The notes under the pieces are model-generated. The model had not been told where the DNA came from. It did no database searches and saw only the letters and a program-made list of their open reading frames with translations. A DNA stretch of 34,104 nucleotides from contig CALGQU010000012.1 of assembly GCA_937959125.1 (NCBI GenBank), positions 1 to 34,104 on the forward strand. The letters run 5' to 3'. This document shows positions 7,587-16,726 of this stretch, piece after piece. A program made the translations under genes and the position numbers. The DNA is from an uncultured Croceitalea sp. (GTDB lineage Bacteria; Bacteroidota; Bacteroidia; Flavobacteriales; Flavobacteriaceae). Position 1 is the stretch's first letter. Each line of letters begins with the position of its first letter.

Positions 7587-9986
7587 TTACCGCAGTGGTC
7601 TAAATGTAAGCAAAGAATTTGATTTTTCCAGTATCTCTGCCTTATTCATCATCATCTTTCTGAACTCACCATTGACATACATTTGGGCTTGATCTTTGTA
7701 ATACCGACTAAGGGGATTTCCCGACTGTCCTGTAGGTAGGATACTTATGCTATTTTCAATGTCTGAAAAATCTACGATCCGTCTGGTAGAAGGTCCAACA
7801 TTAACCTTATAAAATCCCGTACTGTCCAAGGGAAATGCCATGTTATTGATAACCTCTCTAGACCCATTGACCGGAAAAGGACCAACGTTAAAGTACTTTC
7901 GCAACGCTTGCACCTGCCCCATGGGGTGATTGTGCTCCAAGCTATGCACTTTTCTCCATTGCCATTGGGTGTAATCTGCCCCAAAATCCTCTTCCAAGGA
8001 CATCCATGCCTCCTTAAAGGTCTTTGTAGCGATATGGGACATGTTTTCCTCGATCTCTTCGGTATAAATATTATCCCTCCAGATACGCTTCTCTTTATCC
8101 AAGCCATGTACAATTTGCCGCTTGACCAAATGTGTTTTTAAAAACTCATTGAACATTTCCGGGCCTAACTCATCTTCAAAAATATTCTTTAATGCAAAGT
8201 ACTCCACCCTATGGTACAAGGTAGCGCTAACACTTTCCAATACAAAATCACCTTTCCAATTCTTAAAGGCATCCAACGCTTTCAACTGCTCTTCGGTAAA
8301 GGCTGAAATATCGATAGCTTTTATAAAGTTCGTGATCAGTTCTGGATTAACGGGCGAGGTAACATCTAAAATCATCTTAGAAACGGCTTCCCTGTCCCAG
8401 TCGTTTTTAACATCCAAAAGATTTATGATACGCCGCGCCCTATTCTCCGGCAAATAATACCCGGGATACAATTGGCCAGCAATACTATCTGGCTGGTTGT
8501 TGGCGGAATACACATAATTCCATGACGGGTTAACGGCTTGGGGGTTTTGGTCAAAATCCAAGAATCCTAGGCGTTCTTCTTTGCCCGAAGCCCCATTCAA
8601 TATGAATTTGGTAGAAATACTATCGGGCATTTGATATAATTTGGCTGTTGCCCACCAAGCAACATTACCCCTGGCATCACCATACATTACATTGAGTCCA
8701 GGCGCATGGATTTTGGGCAAACTTTGCTGAAATTCTTGGATGTTTGTTGCCGTATTCATTTGAAAAAGCCCCTCCATCACCTTATTGGCAACTTGGGTAT
8801 ATATCCAAGACATGGCTATGGGTCGTTCACCGCTAACCTGATCGGCAATACCATTGAGGATTGGCCCATGGCGAGATTTTTTAAAACGAAAAGGAATAGC
8901 CTCCCCATTATTATCCACAATGGTTTTTTCTACCCATTGGTAATTGGCCCAACCGTTTTCTGTTTTATATAAATTCGCATTCGCTGGGTGATTTTGTTCG
9001 TAATAGAAATCCAAGTCGTCGTTCTGGAACATGGTCAATCCAAACGCAAGGTTTCTATCATGGGCCAATAACGGAAACGGGATTCCCGCAATGTGGTAGC
9101 CGTATTTTTCATAGGTAGGCGTGCTCAGATGGGCTTCAAACCAAACAGAAGGTTGTGAAAAGCCGATGTGCGGATCATTGGCAAGAATGACCTTCCCCTT
9201 TTTTGTCTTGTTCGGTGCCAATACCCAACTATTACTACCCACAAATTGGGGTACAAGAAGACTTTTAAGGGCTTTGGAGACCTTAGCAGCAAGTGTATTT
9301 GGAATGGAATCCAATTTATCCGGTTGATAATTTTTGATAAAAACGGAGGACGTATCGGAATCGATCACCAAGTCATTGATGTAATCGACACCTAACTTGT
9401 TCTTAATATTGGACAACAAAGGGTCCGTTTTATGGCCCATGGCAAAACTGAACGCCATATAGCCCATGGTATTCAGCACATCTTCCATGGAAAACTTGGT
9501 TTTGTCAAGCCCGGTCAAATAAAATTCTATAGGGGTAGGCCCTTCGTCTATAAACGCATTAATGCCGTCAAGATAGGCATTGGTCCATTGGTACATGTCC
9601 GAGTCGGTATCCAATTCTTTTACCGTTGCCATTGAATTTTCATCAATACCCAATGAAAGAAAAAATTGATCGGTTTCCAACATCTTTTCCGCACCAAAAA
9701 CTTCAGAAAGCCCGCCTTTTGCAATCCTACGCAACAATTCCATTTGCCAGAGACGATCTTGGGCATGCACATAACCCAATGCCCTAAAAGCATCTTTGTT
9801 GTTATCTGCATAAATGTGGGGGATACCGTAGGGGTCGTAGTAAGTTGTTACCGGTGCTTTTAACCCCTCTAAATATTGCTCTCCCTCATAGGTTGGGGTC
9901 AAGGTATGCATAAAACCCCATACCAATATTACGAGTATAATAAGCAAAATACCCAACGTAATTAGTGCCTTCTTTAAAAAGCGCAT
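7587..9986 (-). CDS. Penicillin acylase family (peptidase S45) N-terminal nucleophile amidase, membrane-anchored
   Basis: A 799-residue S45 Ntn-hydrolase. The N-terminus has a strong hydrophobic segment (about 6-25, ALITLGILLIILVILVWGF) without a clear cleavage site, so the precursor is probably exported and tethered to the membrane. The alpha-chain part has PYGIPHIYADN and GYVHAQDRLWQMELLRR. The autocatalytic site is G250-S251 in VGSNSWVLAPN; S251 becomes the N-terminal nucleophile of the beta chain after self-cleavage. NDPHIGFSQPSVWFE follows, and the C-terminal part has HPMGQ, NGSREV and GQSGNP as in the family. Family members cleave amides such as penicillin G, cephalosporins and acyl-homoserine lactones; substrate cannot be decided here. 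It begins 46 bases after dsbD and lies 62 bases before the receptor operon. Confidence 0.94.
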   Translation of the reverse strand: MRFLKKALITLGILLIILVILVWGFMHTLTPTYEGEQYLEGLKAPVTTYYDPYGIPHIYADNNKDAFRALGYVHAQDRLWQMELLRRIAKGGLSEVFGAEKMLETDQFFLSLGIDENSMATVKELDTDSDMYQWTNAYLDGINAFIDEGPTPIEFYLTGLDKTKFSMEDVLNTMGYMAFSFAMGHKTDPLLSNIKNKLGVDYINDLVIDSDTSSVFIKNYQPDKLDSIPNTLAAKVSKALKSLLVPQFVGSNSWVLAPNKTKKGKVILANDPHIGFSQPSVWFEAHLSTPTYEKYGYHIAGIPFPLLAHDRNLAFGLTMFQNDDLDFYYEQNHPANANLYKTENGWANYQWVEKTIVDNNGEAIPFRFKKSRHGPILNGIADQVSGERPIAMSWIYTQVANKVMEGLFQMNTATNIQEFQQSLPKIHAPGLNVMYGDARGNVAWWATAKLYQMPDSISTKFILNGASGKEERLGFLDFDQNPQAVNPSWNYVYSANNQPDSIAGQLYPGYYLPENRARRIINLLDVKNDWDREAVSKMILDVTSPVNPELITNFIKAIDISAFTEEQLKALDAFKNWKGDFVLESVSATLYHRVEYFALKNIFEDELGPEMFNEFLKTHLVKRQIVHGLDKEKRIWRDNIYTEEIEENMSHIATKTFKEAWMSLEEDFGADYTQWQWRKVHSLEHNHPMGQVQALRKYFNVGPFPVNGSREVINNMAFPLDSTGFYKVNVGPSTRRIVDFSDIENSISILPTGQSGNPLSRYYKDQAQMYVNGEFRKMMMNKAEILEKSNSLLTFRPLR

Positions 9987-10032
9987 AGTTATGATTCTTG
10001 GTTGATTGCCCTAATTTAAGTAAAAACAAGTA

Positions 10033-12009
10033 TTATTTCATACTTAAATGATACCTATCTAAACCAGCTTTTAACCAATCTTTAAAGGGTTCAACATCAA
10101 CATATTGAATTGGGGCATTTAATACTTCCAGTTCTGAAGACAGTAATACATAGTAGGGTTGAGAGGCCGCATTAAAGTTGATTGTTTGAAAAGTCCCCCA
10201 TTTTTGACCTACGGTCTTTATCGTTTTTATCCTTCCAGAATCGTATTGAAAATCAAATTGTGAAGCTATTGGAAGCTCTTTTCTATCATCAACATATAAG
10301 GAAATCAATACGTAGTCCTTCTCAAGCAAGGGAAAAACGGCCGCATCACTCCAAACGTTTTCTTCCATTCGCCTGCAATTTACGCAGGCCCAGCCCGTAA
10401 AATCCAATAGAATGGGTTTGTTGGTTTCTTTGGCATGGGCTACACCTGCTTCAAAATCCTTGAAACAATCCAAACCTAATGGACAATCGGAGGCAGTGGC
10501 CTGCAAACTATAAAAATCCGGTGGTGGGAAACCACTTAAAACTTTGAGGTCTAACACTTTGACCAACCCGAGGCTTAGGTATACCACCATCAACACACTT
10601 GCAAGCCCCGTAGCTTTTCTTGCGATACTCAATTTCTGCTTGGGACCATCGTGAGGAAACCTGAAAACACCAAAAAGATAGAGTGCCAGTAATACAAAAA
10701 GAACTATCCAAATGCCTATAAACAGCTCTCTCTTAAGAACACCCCAACCGCCAACAAGGTCGGCGTTGGAAAGAAACTTTAAGGCCAATGCCAATTCCAA
10801 AAAACCAAGCACCACTTTTACGGTGGTCATCCATCCACCAGATTTTGGTAGGGAATTCAACCAGGCCGGGAACAGGGCAAAGAGCATAAAAGGTAATGCC
10901 AGGGCCAGTCCAAAACCAGTCATTCCTGCAGATAGGTTTTGGGCTACCTGCCCTTCTGCCAAGGTAGTACTGCCCAACAGCCCACCTAGGATTGGCCCTG
11001 TACAAGAGAATGACACTATGGCCAATGTCAATGCCATAAAAAAGATGCCCAAAGCACCCCCGGCTTTTGTGGAGGCAGCATCCATTTTATTGGCCCATGA
11101 GGTTGGTAAGGTCAACTCAAAATAACCGAAGAAGGAAAAAGCAAAAACCACAAAAATGACAAAGAACAAGAGATTGAGCCAGATGTTGGTGGCAATGGTA
11201 TTTAGTATTTGGGAGTCGACGGAATCAAACAAGTGAAAGGGAAGACTCAGTAGAAAATAGATCAGCACAATAAAAAAACCATATAAAAGCGCATTTCCCA
11301 CTCCTTTTGCCTTATTACCGGATTGTTTTGTAAAAAAGGATACGGTCAACGGAATCATTGGAAATACGCAGGGAGTGAACAAGGCCAAAAGCCCCCCTAT
11401 AAAACCAAGTCCCAAAAGCATCCATAACTGGCTTTTTCCTTCTTCCGAAGGGATTTCATTGGCTTTTAAGCGTTCTTTATTCTTAAGGTCCAACTTTAAG
11501 GCGTTGGTTTTTTCTATACTGGCTGCATCCAGCACTTTTTCTTCTTTGATTATCGCACTACCGTCTAATGAAACCTCAAAAGCTTCTTCTTTTAAGATGC
11601 ATACCTCCTTGCAAATCTGATAGTAAAGCACTACCGATACTTGTTTGGTATTGGGTTTTAAAAGTTTGATACGCTGCTTGAACAGGGCTTTTTCCTTAAA
11701 AAAGGTTTCCTCGACATCAAATACTTCGGTATATTTTGTATAGGTCTTCCCTTCAACGGTTTTTCCTACCAACTCATAATCTTCGTCTTTTTTAAGGAAA
11801 TCAAACTCACTGGGCATGGAACCGCCCTCTGCGGTGTATAGTGAATAAATGAACCAATCTTGTTTAATATCCGCGGCAAAGGTCAATTCATATTCTGTAT
11901 CCGAAATCTTATCCACGGTGTGCTTCCAGGTGGCCAAATCTTCATCAAATTGGCCAAACCCTAAGGCGGTCATCACCAAAAGCAGTAAACAAATACTCTT
12001 TTTTTTCAT
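10033..12009 (-). CDS. dsbD: Thiol:disulfide interchange protein DsbD (protein-disulfide reductase)
   Basis: A 658-residue inner-membrane electron carrier that passes reducing power from cytoplasmic thioredoxin to periplasmic thiol proteins. Signal peptide about 1-19. The N-terminal DsbD-alpha-like domain has the Cys pair QICKEVC (C133, C137). The central multi-pass domain has its two redox cysteines in FTPCVFPMIP (C214) and SFSCTGPI (C336). A C-terminal thioredoxin-like domain has GWACVNCRRME (C542, C545). All three functional parts are present and the length is somewhat greater than E. coli DsbD (about 565). Its ATG overlaps the tilS stop codon by 4 bases (ATGA), so translation is probably coupled. 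It is the last gene of the compact reductase-pabB-tilS-dsbD group. Confidence 0.95.
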   Translation of the reverse strand: MKKKSICLLLLVMTALGFGQFDEDLATWKHTVDKISDTEYELTFAADIKQDWFIYSLYTAEGGSMPSEFDFLKKDEDYELVGKTVEGKTYTKYTEVFDVEETFFKEKALFKQRIKLLKPNTKQVSVVLYYQICKEVCILKEEAFEVSLDGSAIIKEEKVLDAASIEKTNALKLDLKNKERLKANEIPSEEGKSQLWMLLGLGFIGGLLALFTPCVFPMIPLTVSFFTKQSGNKAKGVGNALLYGFFIVLIYFLLSLPFHLFDSVDSQILNTIATNIWLNLLFFVIFVVFAFSFFGYFELTLPTSWANKMDAASTKAGGALGIFFMALTLAIVSFSCTGPILGGLLGSTTLAEGQVAQNLSAGMTGFGLALALPFMLFALFPAWLNSLPKSGGWMTTVKVVLGFLELALALKFLSNADLVGGWGVLKRELFIGIWIVLFVLLALYLFGVFRFPHDGPKQKLSIARKATGLASVLMVVYLSLGLVKVLDLKVLSGFPPPDFYSLQATASDCPLGLDCFKDFEAGVAHAKETNKPILLDFTGWACVNCRRMEENVWSDAAVFPLLEKDYVLISLYVDDRKELPIASQFDFQYDSGRIKTIKTVGQKWGTFQTINFNAASQPYYVLLSSELEVLNAPIQYVDVEPFKDWLKAGLDRYHLSMK

Positions 12010-13313
12010 GTCAATATCTCTAGTTTCATGATATTCTTTGTGGCGGACGTTACCCGAAATCTATGGTCTGCACGTCTGCCCAAAATCCAAATAATCTTTT
12101 CCCCGGAACACAGCACCCATTGCTCTTCCTTATCCAGGATACTCATCTTTTCATCTTTAAAATATTTGGACACTTTCTTCCTGCCACGCATTCCAAACGG
12201 ATAAAAGTAGTCGCCCGTTTTCCATTTTCTTAACAGCAATGGGAAGCCTATTTTTTCTGCGTCCACAAAAATGGTGTTGATACCCATGCCCCTTATTTCT
12301 TCAACTTCCGTTATTTTCATCCGAACCGGAGACTCCAGAATAGTACTGTTCTTTGGTATACAGATACTATCCGCCGTTTGCGTCTTCAACGGGCTAAGCA
12401 ACAATAGTTGCCTATCTTTTAATAAACGATGGGTTTGGGAATTAATTTCCTTTCCGCTTGTTGCATCTAACAAACGAACAATATCCTGCCAAGCGGTAAA
12501 ACCAAACTCCCGGAGCAATAACTGAAGATTGGGTAGCAGTGGGTTGAGCTTTTTAAGATTTTCAATATTAATTTGGATAACGCCTTCTTTTTCTTTGAAC
12601 AATCTGGATTGTAGCTCTTTTTTAGCATTTTCCAAAATGAGCGAGCTATCGTGAAGAAATCCTTGCGTTTTCTGAAAATTGTCCAAAAAAGAAGGGTTCA
12701 ACTCCTTTAGCTCAGGCACCACCTTATGTCGTATCGTATTTCTTAGATAATGATCGCTGGCATTGCTGCTGTCCTCCCTCCATCTTAAATTTTGATTTTT
12801 GGCATATGCTAAGATCTGTGCCCTTTGAAAAGGAAGCAATGGTCGTATAATATGGTTATGCCGCTCTGGAATGCCATTGAGGCCATCAATACCGGTTCCT
12901 CTAGATAGATTAATGATAAAGGTCTCCAGGCTATCATCCAAATGATGGGCACTTAGTACATACTCAAACTTGGTTTCTTGCACCAATTTTGCAAACCAAT
13001 CATAACGTAGCTCCCGGGCCACCATTTGAACGGATCCCTTGACCTGAAGTATTTCTTTTTTTGTTTCAAAAGAAGTTCCATAATAGGGAATTCCCCATGC
13101 CTTAGATAGCTTTTCAACAAATTTTTCGTCACCATCACTCTCCGTCTCTCGCAGCTTAAAATTACAATGGGCCAAACCTATAGGATAACCACATTTTAGG
13201 CATAAATGGGCTAGGACGGTACTGTCCAATCCTCCACTACAGGCTATGAGAAATGGAGTGTCCTTTAGAAAAGGAAACCTGGTTGCCATATGTATTTTAA
13301 AAGAATCCTGCAC
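12006..13313 (-). CDS. tilS: tRNA(Ile)-lysidine synthetase TilS
   Basis: A 435-residue ATP-dependent enzyme that joins lysine to C34 of the tRNA-Ile CAU anticodon, changing it to read AUA. The N-terminal PP-loop ATPase motif is ACSGGLDS (SGGLDS at 26-31), followed by SAHHLDDSLET and NLSRGTGIDGL. The C-terminal TilS domain is complete (LRKWKTGDYFYPFGMRGRKK, KYFKDEKM). The frame opens with GTG at 13313, 12 bases after the pabB stop, with an ACGAG just upstream; the first ATG is eight codons later, closer to the PP-loop. The GTG start best preserves the usual N-terminal helix. It shares a 4-base overlap with dsbD. Confidence 0.95.
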   Translation of the reverse strand: MQDSFKIHMATRFPFLKDTPFLIACSGGLDSTVLAHLCLKCGYPIGLAHCNFKLRETESDGDEKFVEKLSKAWGIPYYGTSFETKKEILQVKGSVQMVARELRYDWFAKLVQETKFEYVLSAHHLDDSLETFIINLSRGTGIDGLNGIPERHNHIIRPLLPFQRAQILAYAKNQNLRWREDSSNASDHYLRNTIRHKVVPELKELNPSFLDNFQKTQGFLHDSSLILENAKKELQSRLFKEKEGVIQINIENLKKLNPLLPNLQLLLREFGFTAWQDIVRLLDATSGKEINSQTHRLLKDRQLLLLSPLKTQTADSICIPKNSTILESPVRMKITEVEEIRGMGINTIFVDAEKIGFPLLLRKWKTGDYFYPFGMRGRKKVSKYFKDEKMSILDKEEQWVLCSGEKIIWILGRRADHRFRVTSATKNIMKLEILT

Positions 13314-13325
13314 CTCGTAAAATTA

Positions 13326-14633
13326 CTAATCTCCATGGCTTTCCAATACACTTCGCATTGCTTTTGCCTTTAATAAGCATTCTTCATATTCTTTTAAGGG
13401 AACGGAATTCGCCGTTATGGCACCACCTACGGTATACGAAACATAGTTACGATCCGCATTGTATAGAATACTGCGGATGACTACGTTAAAATCAAAATCA
13501 TCGGTTGGGGTAAAGTAACCAATGGCTCCGCTGTAGAGGCCCCTTTTTGAAACTTCGGTTTCCTCAATAAGCTGCATTGCTGCAATCTTGGGTGCACCGG
13601 TCATACTGCCCATTGGAAAAGAATCCTTAATAACATCAAGGGAATCTACACTTTTATGAAACTCCGCTTTGACCGTAGAAATCATTTGGTGTACTTGCTT
13701 AAAAGAATACACCCCAAACAGTTCTTCTACCCTAACGCTTCCTCTTTTTGATTTTTTGGATAGATCGTTCCGTACCAAGTCTACGATCATCACATTTTCT
13801 GCTTGTTCTTTAGTATCTTTTTGCAAGGCATCCCGTAGTTCCCGATCTTCACCCAAGTCCTGGGAACGTGCTGCAGTACCCTTTATGGGCTGGGAAATTA
13901 CCGTTTCCCCTTCTCGCTTAAGATAGCGCTCTGGAGAAGCACATAGGGCATAGTTATGGTCCCATTTTAAAAATGCTGCGAAAGGGGACGCAGAAATAGT
14001 ATTCAAATTTTTAAACGTGGCCAAAGGATCAATTTCGCAACCTTCAACAAAAAACTCTTGGCAAATATTAACTTCGTAAATATCACCAAGATGAATACGC
14101 TTCAGTATCTCGCTAACTTTATCAAGGTATTCCTCTTTATGGATTTTAAGTCGAATCTTTGGTTTTTTGCATGAGTTTGGACGGTCTAATTTTTTTGTGC
14201 CATGCCTTAGGATTTCCTGAAAATCATCGGAAATCCGTTCTTTGTATGCATCCAGATATAAAAATTCGGCTTTATTTTCCTTTATTGTTATAATGCGCCT
14301 AGGTTGAAAAAAATAAAGGTCTTCAAAATGAAGACCATCAGCGTTTTTGGAATCAAGGCGTTCCAACTCATTTTTTAAATCGTAACCCAAATAGCCAAAT
14401 AACCAATCTTGCACCTCTTTTTTATAGCGAGAGAGGGCTTCAAAGGCTTCTCCCTCCTTTGCTTTTAAAAAGCTTTGGGCATCCACCGCCACTATAGCAT
14501 CATAAGAAGTATAACTGTCCTTAAGGTCATTGCTGTCCAAAAAAATTACTTCCTCAAATTGCGAGGCCCATTGCAAGAGCGATTGCTTAAAACCTGCAGC
14601 ATCCCTTAACTCAAAGTGCTTACGCTCTCTCAA
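13326..14633 (-). CDS. pabB: Aminodeoxychorismate synthase component I (PabB)
   Basis: A 435-residue chorismate-binding enzyme that converts chorismate and ammonia to 4-amino-4-deoxychorismate for folate synthesis. Characteristic motifs are QPIKGTAAR with the PabB-type catalytic lysine K251, VMIVDLVRNDLS (281-292), GSMTGAPKI (342-350) and YTVGGAITANS. The PIKGT form separates PabB from anthranilate synthase TrpE. The start is TTG at 14633: the frame is closed 9 bases upstream by the stop codon of the reductase gene, and there is no ATG or GTG in the next 40 or so codons without losing conserved sequence. No pabA or pabC is in the window, so the glutaminase subunit must be encoded elsewhere. 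Confidence 0.93.
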   Translation of the reverse strand: MRERKHFELRDAAGFKQSLLQWASQFEEVIFLDSNDLKDSYTSYDAIVAVDAQSFLKAKEGEAFEALSRYKKEVQDWLFGYLGYDLKNELERLDSKNADGLHFEDLYFFQPRRIITIKENKAEFLYLDAYKERISDDFQEILRHGTKKLDRPNSCKKPKIRLKIHKEEYLDKVSEILKRIHLGDIYEVNICQEFFVEGCEIDPLATFKNLNTISASPFAAFLKWDHNYALCASPERYLKREGETVISQPIKGTAARSQDLGEDRELRDALQKDTKEQAENVMIVDLVRNDLSKKSKRGSVRVEELFGVYSFKQVHQMISTVKAEFHKSVDSLDVIKDSFPMGSMTGAPKIAAMQLIEETEVSKRGLYSGAIGYFTPTDDFDFNVVIRSILYNADRNYVSYTVGGAITANSVPLKEYEECLLKAKAMRSVLESHGD

Positions 14634-14642
14634 TGATTTGTG

Positions 14643-15176
14643 CTATAAAGCGTTTAAAAATTGATCAAGTTGATCTTGATGCAGTTTAGAAAGTTCCGCA
14701 TGGGCAATCCCTTCCCCAACTTTAAAATTCTCATTGAACAAAGGCAAAGAAAAAGTACCGGTGATGGTAGCCCCAAATCTTGGTAAGAGTTGCTCTACCA
14801 CGGCCAATGCATGCTTTGCCCCACCTTTTCCCGGCGAAGTGGACATCAACAAAACCTTGGTTCCTTCCAAAAAACCACGATCTACGCGAGAGAGCCAATC
14901 CAACAGGTTTTTAAAAAACCCGGATGGATTGCTATTATGTTCATTGACAGAAATAAGTAACCCGTCCGATTTTTGAATATCGTTTTTCAACTCTATCAAA
15001 GAATTGGAATATCCATTTGCGGTTTCATAATCAGCACTGTACATGGGAAAAGGAAAATTGGACATATTAAGCAGTTGTATACTGTGTCCGGATAGTAAAG
15101 AAGTGGTGTGTTCTACCAATTTGTAGTTGATGGAAACGGAAGAATTACTTCCTGCGAATGCCAAAATCTTAGCCAT
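14643..15176 (-). CDS. NAD(P)H-dependent FMN reductase family flavoprotein
   Basis: A 177-residue flavodoxin-fold protein. It opens with the beta strand and phosphate loop AKILAFAGSNSS (FMN phosphate binding), has SVNEHNSNPSGFFKNLLDWL (a variant of the family motif for contacts to the flavin ring) and VLLMSTSPGKGG, where the family usually has a glycine-rich loop. Members reduce FMN, quinones, azo dyes or chromate with NAD(P)H in the cytoplasm; the natural substrate is not evident. It is the first gene of the minus-strand group with pabB, tilS and dsbD, 9 bases upstream of pabB, and is transcribed away from the acyltransferase gene across a 127-base gap. Confidence 0.9.
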   Translation of the reverse strand: MAKILAFAGSNSSVSINYKLVEHTTSLLSGHSIQLLNMSNFPFPMYSADYETANGYSNSLIELKNDIQKSDGLLISVNEHNSNPSGFFKNLLDWLSRVDRGFLEGTKVLLMSTSPGKGGAKHALAVVEQLLPRFGATITGTFSLPLFNENFKVGEGIAHAELSKLHQDQLDQFLNAL

Positions 15177-15241
15177 AATGCGTATCTCTTGGATTATCCG
15201 CTAAAATACCGCAAAAACCACACACCTGCCCTAAAATTTTC

Positions 15242-15249
15242 TAATTTTG
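15242..15249 (+). promoter_or_regulatory. Candidate -7 promoter element for the acyltransferase gene
   Basis: TAATTTTG, followed by C, is a perfect match to the Bacteroidota -7 motif TAnnTTTG and lies 54 bases before the ATG at 15304. No good TTTG -33 element is visible at the expected distance, so this is a single-motif call. Confidence 0.45.
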
Positions 15250-15303
15250 CCCTTTAAACATCCAAAAGTGCTGAATTTCAGTATATAGGATAGTAAGAAT
15301 CGT

Positions 15304-16500
15304 ATGAAGTCCAGTACCACAAGATTATTTTTTATTGATGTCATGCGCGCATGGGCCATACTCATGATGCTGCAAGGACACTTTGTGGACGGACTTTTGG
15401 ACAATGCCTTTAGGGATACCAATAGTATTTTTTATAACATTTGGCTGTATTTTAGGGGAATCACCGCCCCGGTGTTCTTTACGGTATCAGGATTTATTTT
15501 TACCTATTTATTGATTAAATCCCCGCAAAAAGGTTGGGAAAATCCTAGAGTCAAAAAAGGAATAAAAAGAGGGTTACAACTCCTGTTTATAGGATACCTG
15601 TTACGGATGAACCTTTTTGGATTGCTGCAAGGTGAAATTTATGACGGATTTTATTTGGTAGATGTGTTGCATTGCATAGGATTGTCCATTCTTGCCATTA
15701 TTGGCATGTATCTCTTTGCCGTGCATCGTAAACCCTGGTTACTTTCGGCAATTTTTATTGGCACCACCTTAGTGTTGTTCTTGTTTGAGCCATTTTATAA
15801 AAGCTGGGATTTTACCTTCTTACCCAATGCCATTGCCAACTATTTTACCAAGGTCAATGGTTCAGTATTTACCATTATCCCCTGGTTGGGTTATGCTACA
15901 ATTGGAAGCTTTTTCTCGCTACTGTTTACCAAGTTTAAATCCCATAAAAACCTATATCCTGTTGCCATTTCCCTTGCTTTGGTCTTGGGGACTACCTTGC
16001 TTTTCTTCTCTTCAGATGGGTTTATCTGGCTTTATAAAAACACTGGGATATCCCTTTTTAGAAGTATCGAGGAAAACAATTATCTGTTCATACGCTTAGG
16101 GGACGTATTGTTGGTCTTTGCTTTATTTATGCTGATTAGGAAGTACTTGGAACAAAAAACTTTATTGGCCATTGGTTCCAGTACCCTAGCCATTTATATT
16201 ATCCATTTTATCCTTCTTTACGGAAGTTTTACCGGATTGGGATTGTATCGTTTTTTCAGTCATTCCCTTGCTCCAATACTTATTGTTCCCGGTGCTTTGG
16301 TCTTTATGTTCGTATGCACGTATTTGGCTTTGCGGTACAATACGCATAAAGCGACCATCAAAACACAAGTAAATACCCGTATTGAAATTATAAAAAATAA
16401 TACACTCATTCTCACCAAGCGTTTGGATCCCATGCTTCGAGAGGTTTTGGTTAAAATTCGAGTTATCTTTCAGAGGATTTTAGTTAGGGTCAGGGGATAG
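15304..16500 (+). CDS. Multi-pass membrane acyltransferase-like protein (HGSNAT/DUF1624 type)
   Basis: A 398-residue inner-membrane protein with about ten hydrophobic segments. The start RLFFIDVMRAWAILMMLQGH and the following ITAPVFFTVSGFIF are typical of the heparan-alpha-glucosaminide N-acetyltransferase catalytic-like (DUF1624) group, where the conserved His (in MLQGH) is near the active site. Related families move acyl groups across the membrane to sugars or other acceptors. The last 45 residues are basic and non-membrane (KTQVNTRIEIIKN to RILVRVRG), likely a cytoplasmic tail. It is divergent from the FMN reductase gene and 226 bases upstream of the DUF3179 gene. The acceptor is unknown; a more distant acyltransferase-3 relationship is possible. 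Confidence 0.78.
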   Translation: MKSSTTRLFFIDVMRAWAILMMLQGHFVDGLLDNAFRDTNSIFYNIWLYFRGITAPVFFTVSGFIFTYLLIKSPQKGWENPRVKKGIKRGLQLLFIGYLLRMNLFGLLQGEIYDGFYLVDVLHCIGLSILAIIGMYLFAVHRKPWLLSAIFIGTTLVLFLFEPFYKSWDFTFLPNAIANYFTKVNGSVFTIIPWLGYATIGSFFSLLFTKFKSHKNLYPVAISLALVLGTTLLFFSSDGFIWLYKNTGISLFRSIEENNYLFIRLGDVLLVFALFMLIRKYLEQKTLLAIGSSTLAIYIIHFILLYGSFTGLGLYRFFSHSLAPILIVPGALVFMFVCTYLALRYNTHKATIKTQVNTRIEIIKNNTLILTKRLDPMLREVLVKIRVIFQRILVRVRG

Positions 16501-16726
16501 TAAGTTATCCCGTTTTTGTTTCCATCGTATATCAATGTATTAAGTTTACCCGTTGAAATCCCCTTTGTAACAATACCATTGGCGTTAGTATCCATGCTTT
16601 GACCATCCTTTGTGTTGGACTAAAATTTCTTAAAAACATTACCAACCTTCTGAACCTTAGGGTTAATTCTTCGTTAAAAATTAAGGTAACGGTAAAAACC
16701 TTCGACCAACCGAAAAAACCAGCGCT
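16501..16726. other. 226-base intergenic region before the DUF3179 gene
   Basis: No open frame of note, tRNA-like fold or strong terminator is visible. It holds an A/T-rich stretch that may contain the DUF3179 promoter, but I find no perfect TAnnTTTG match (closest is TAAGTTTA near 16539). Confidence 0.4.
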
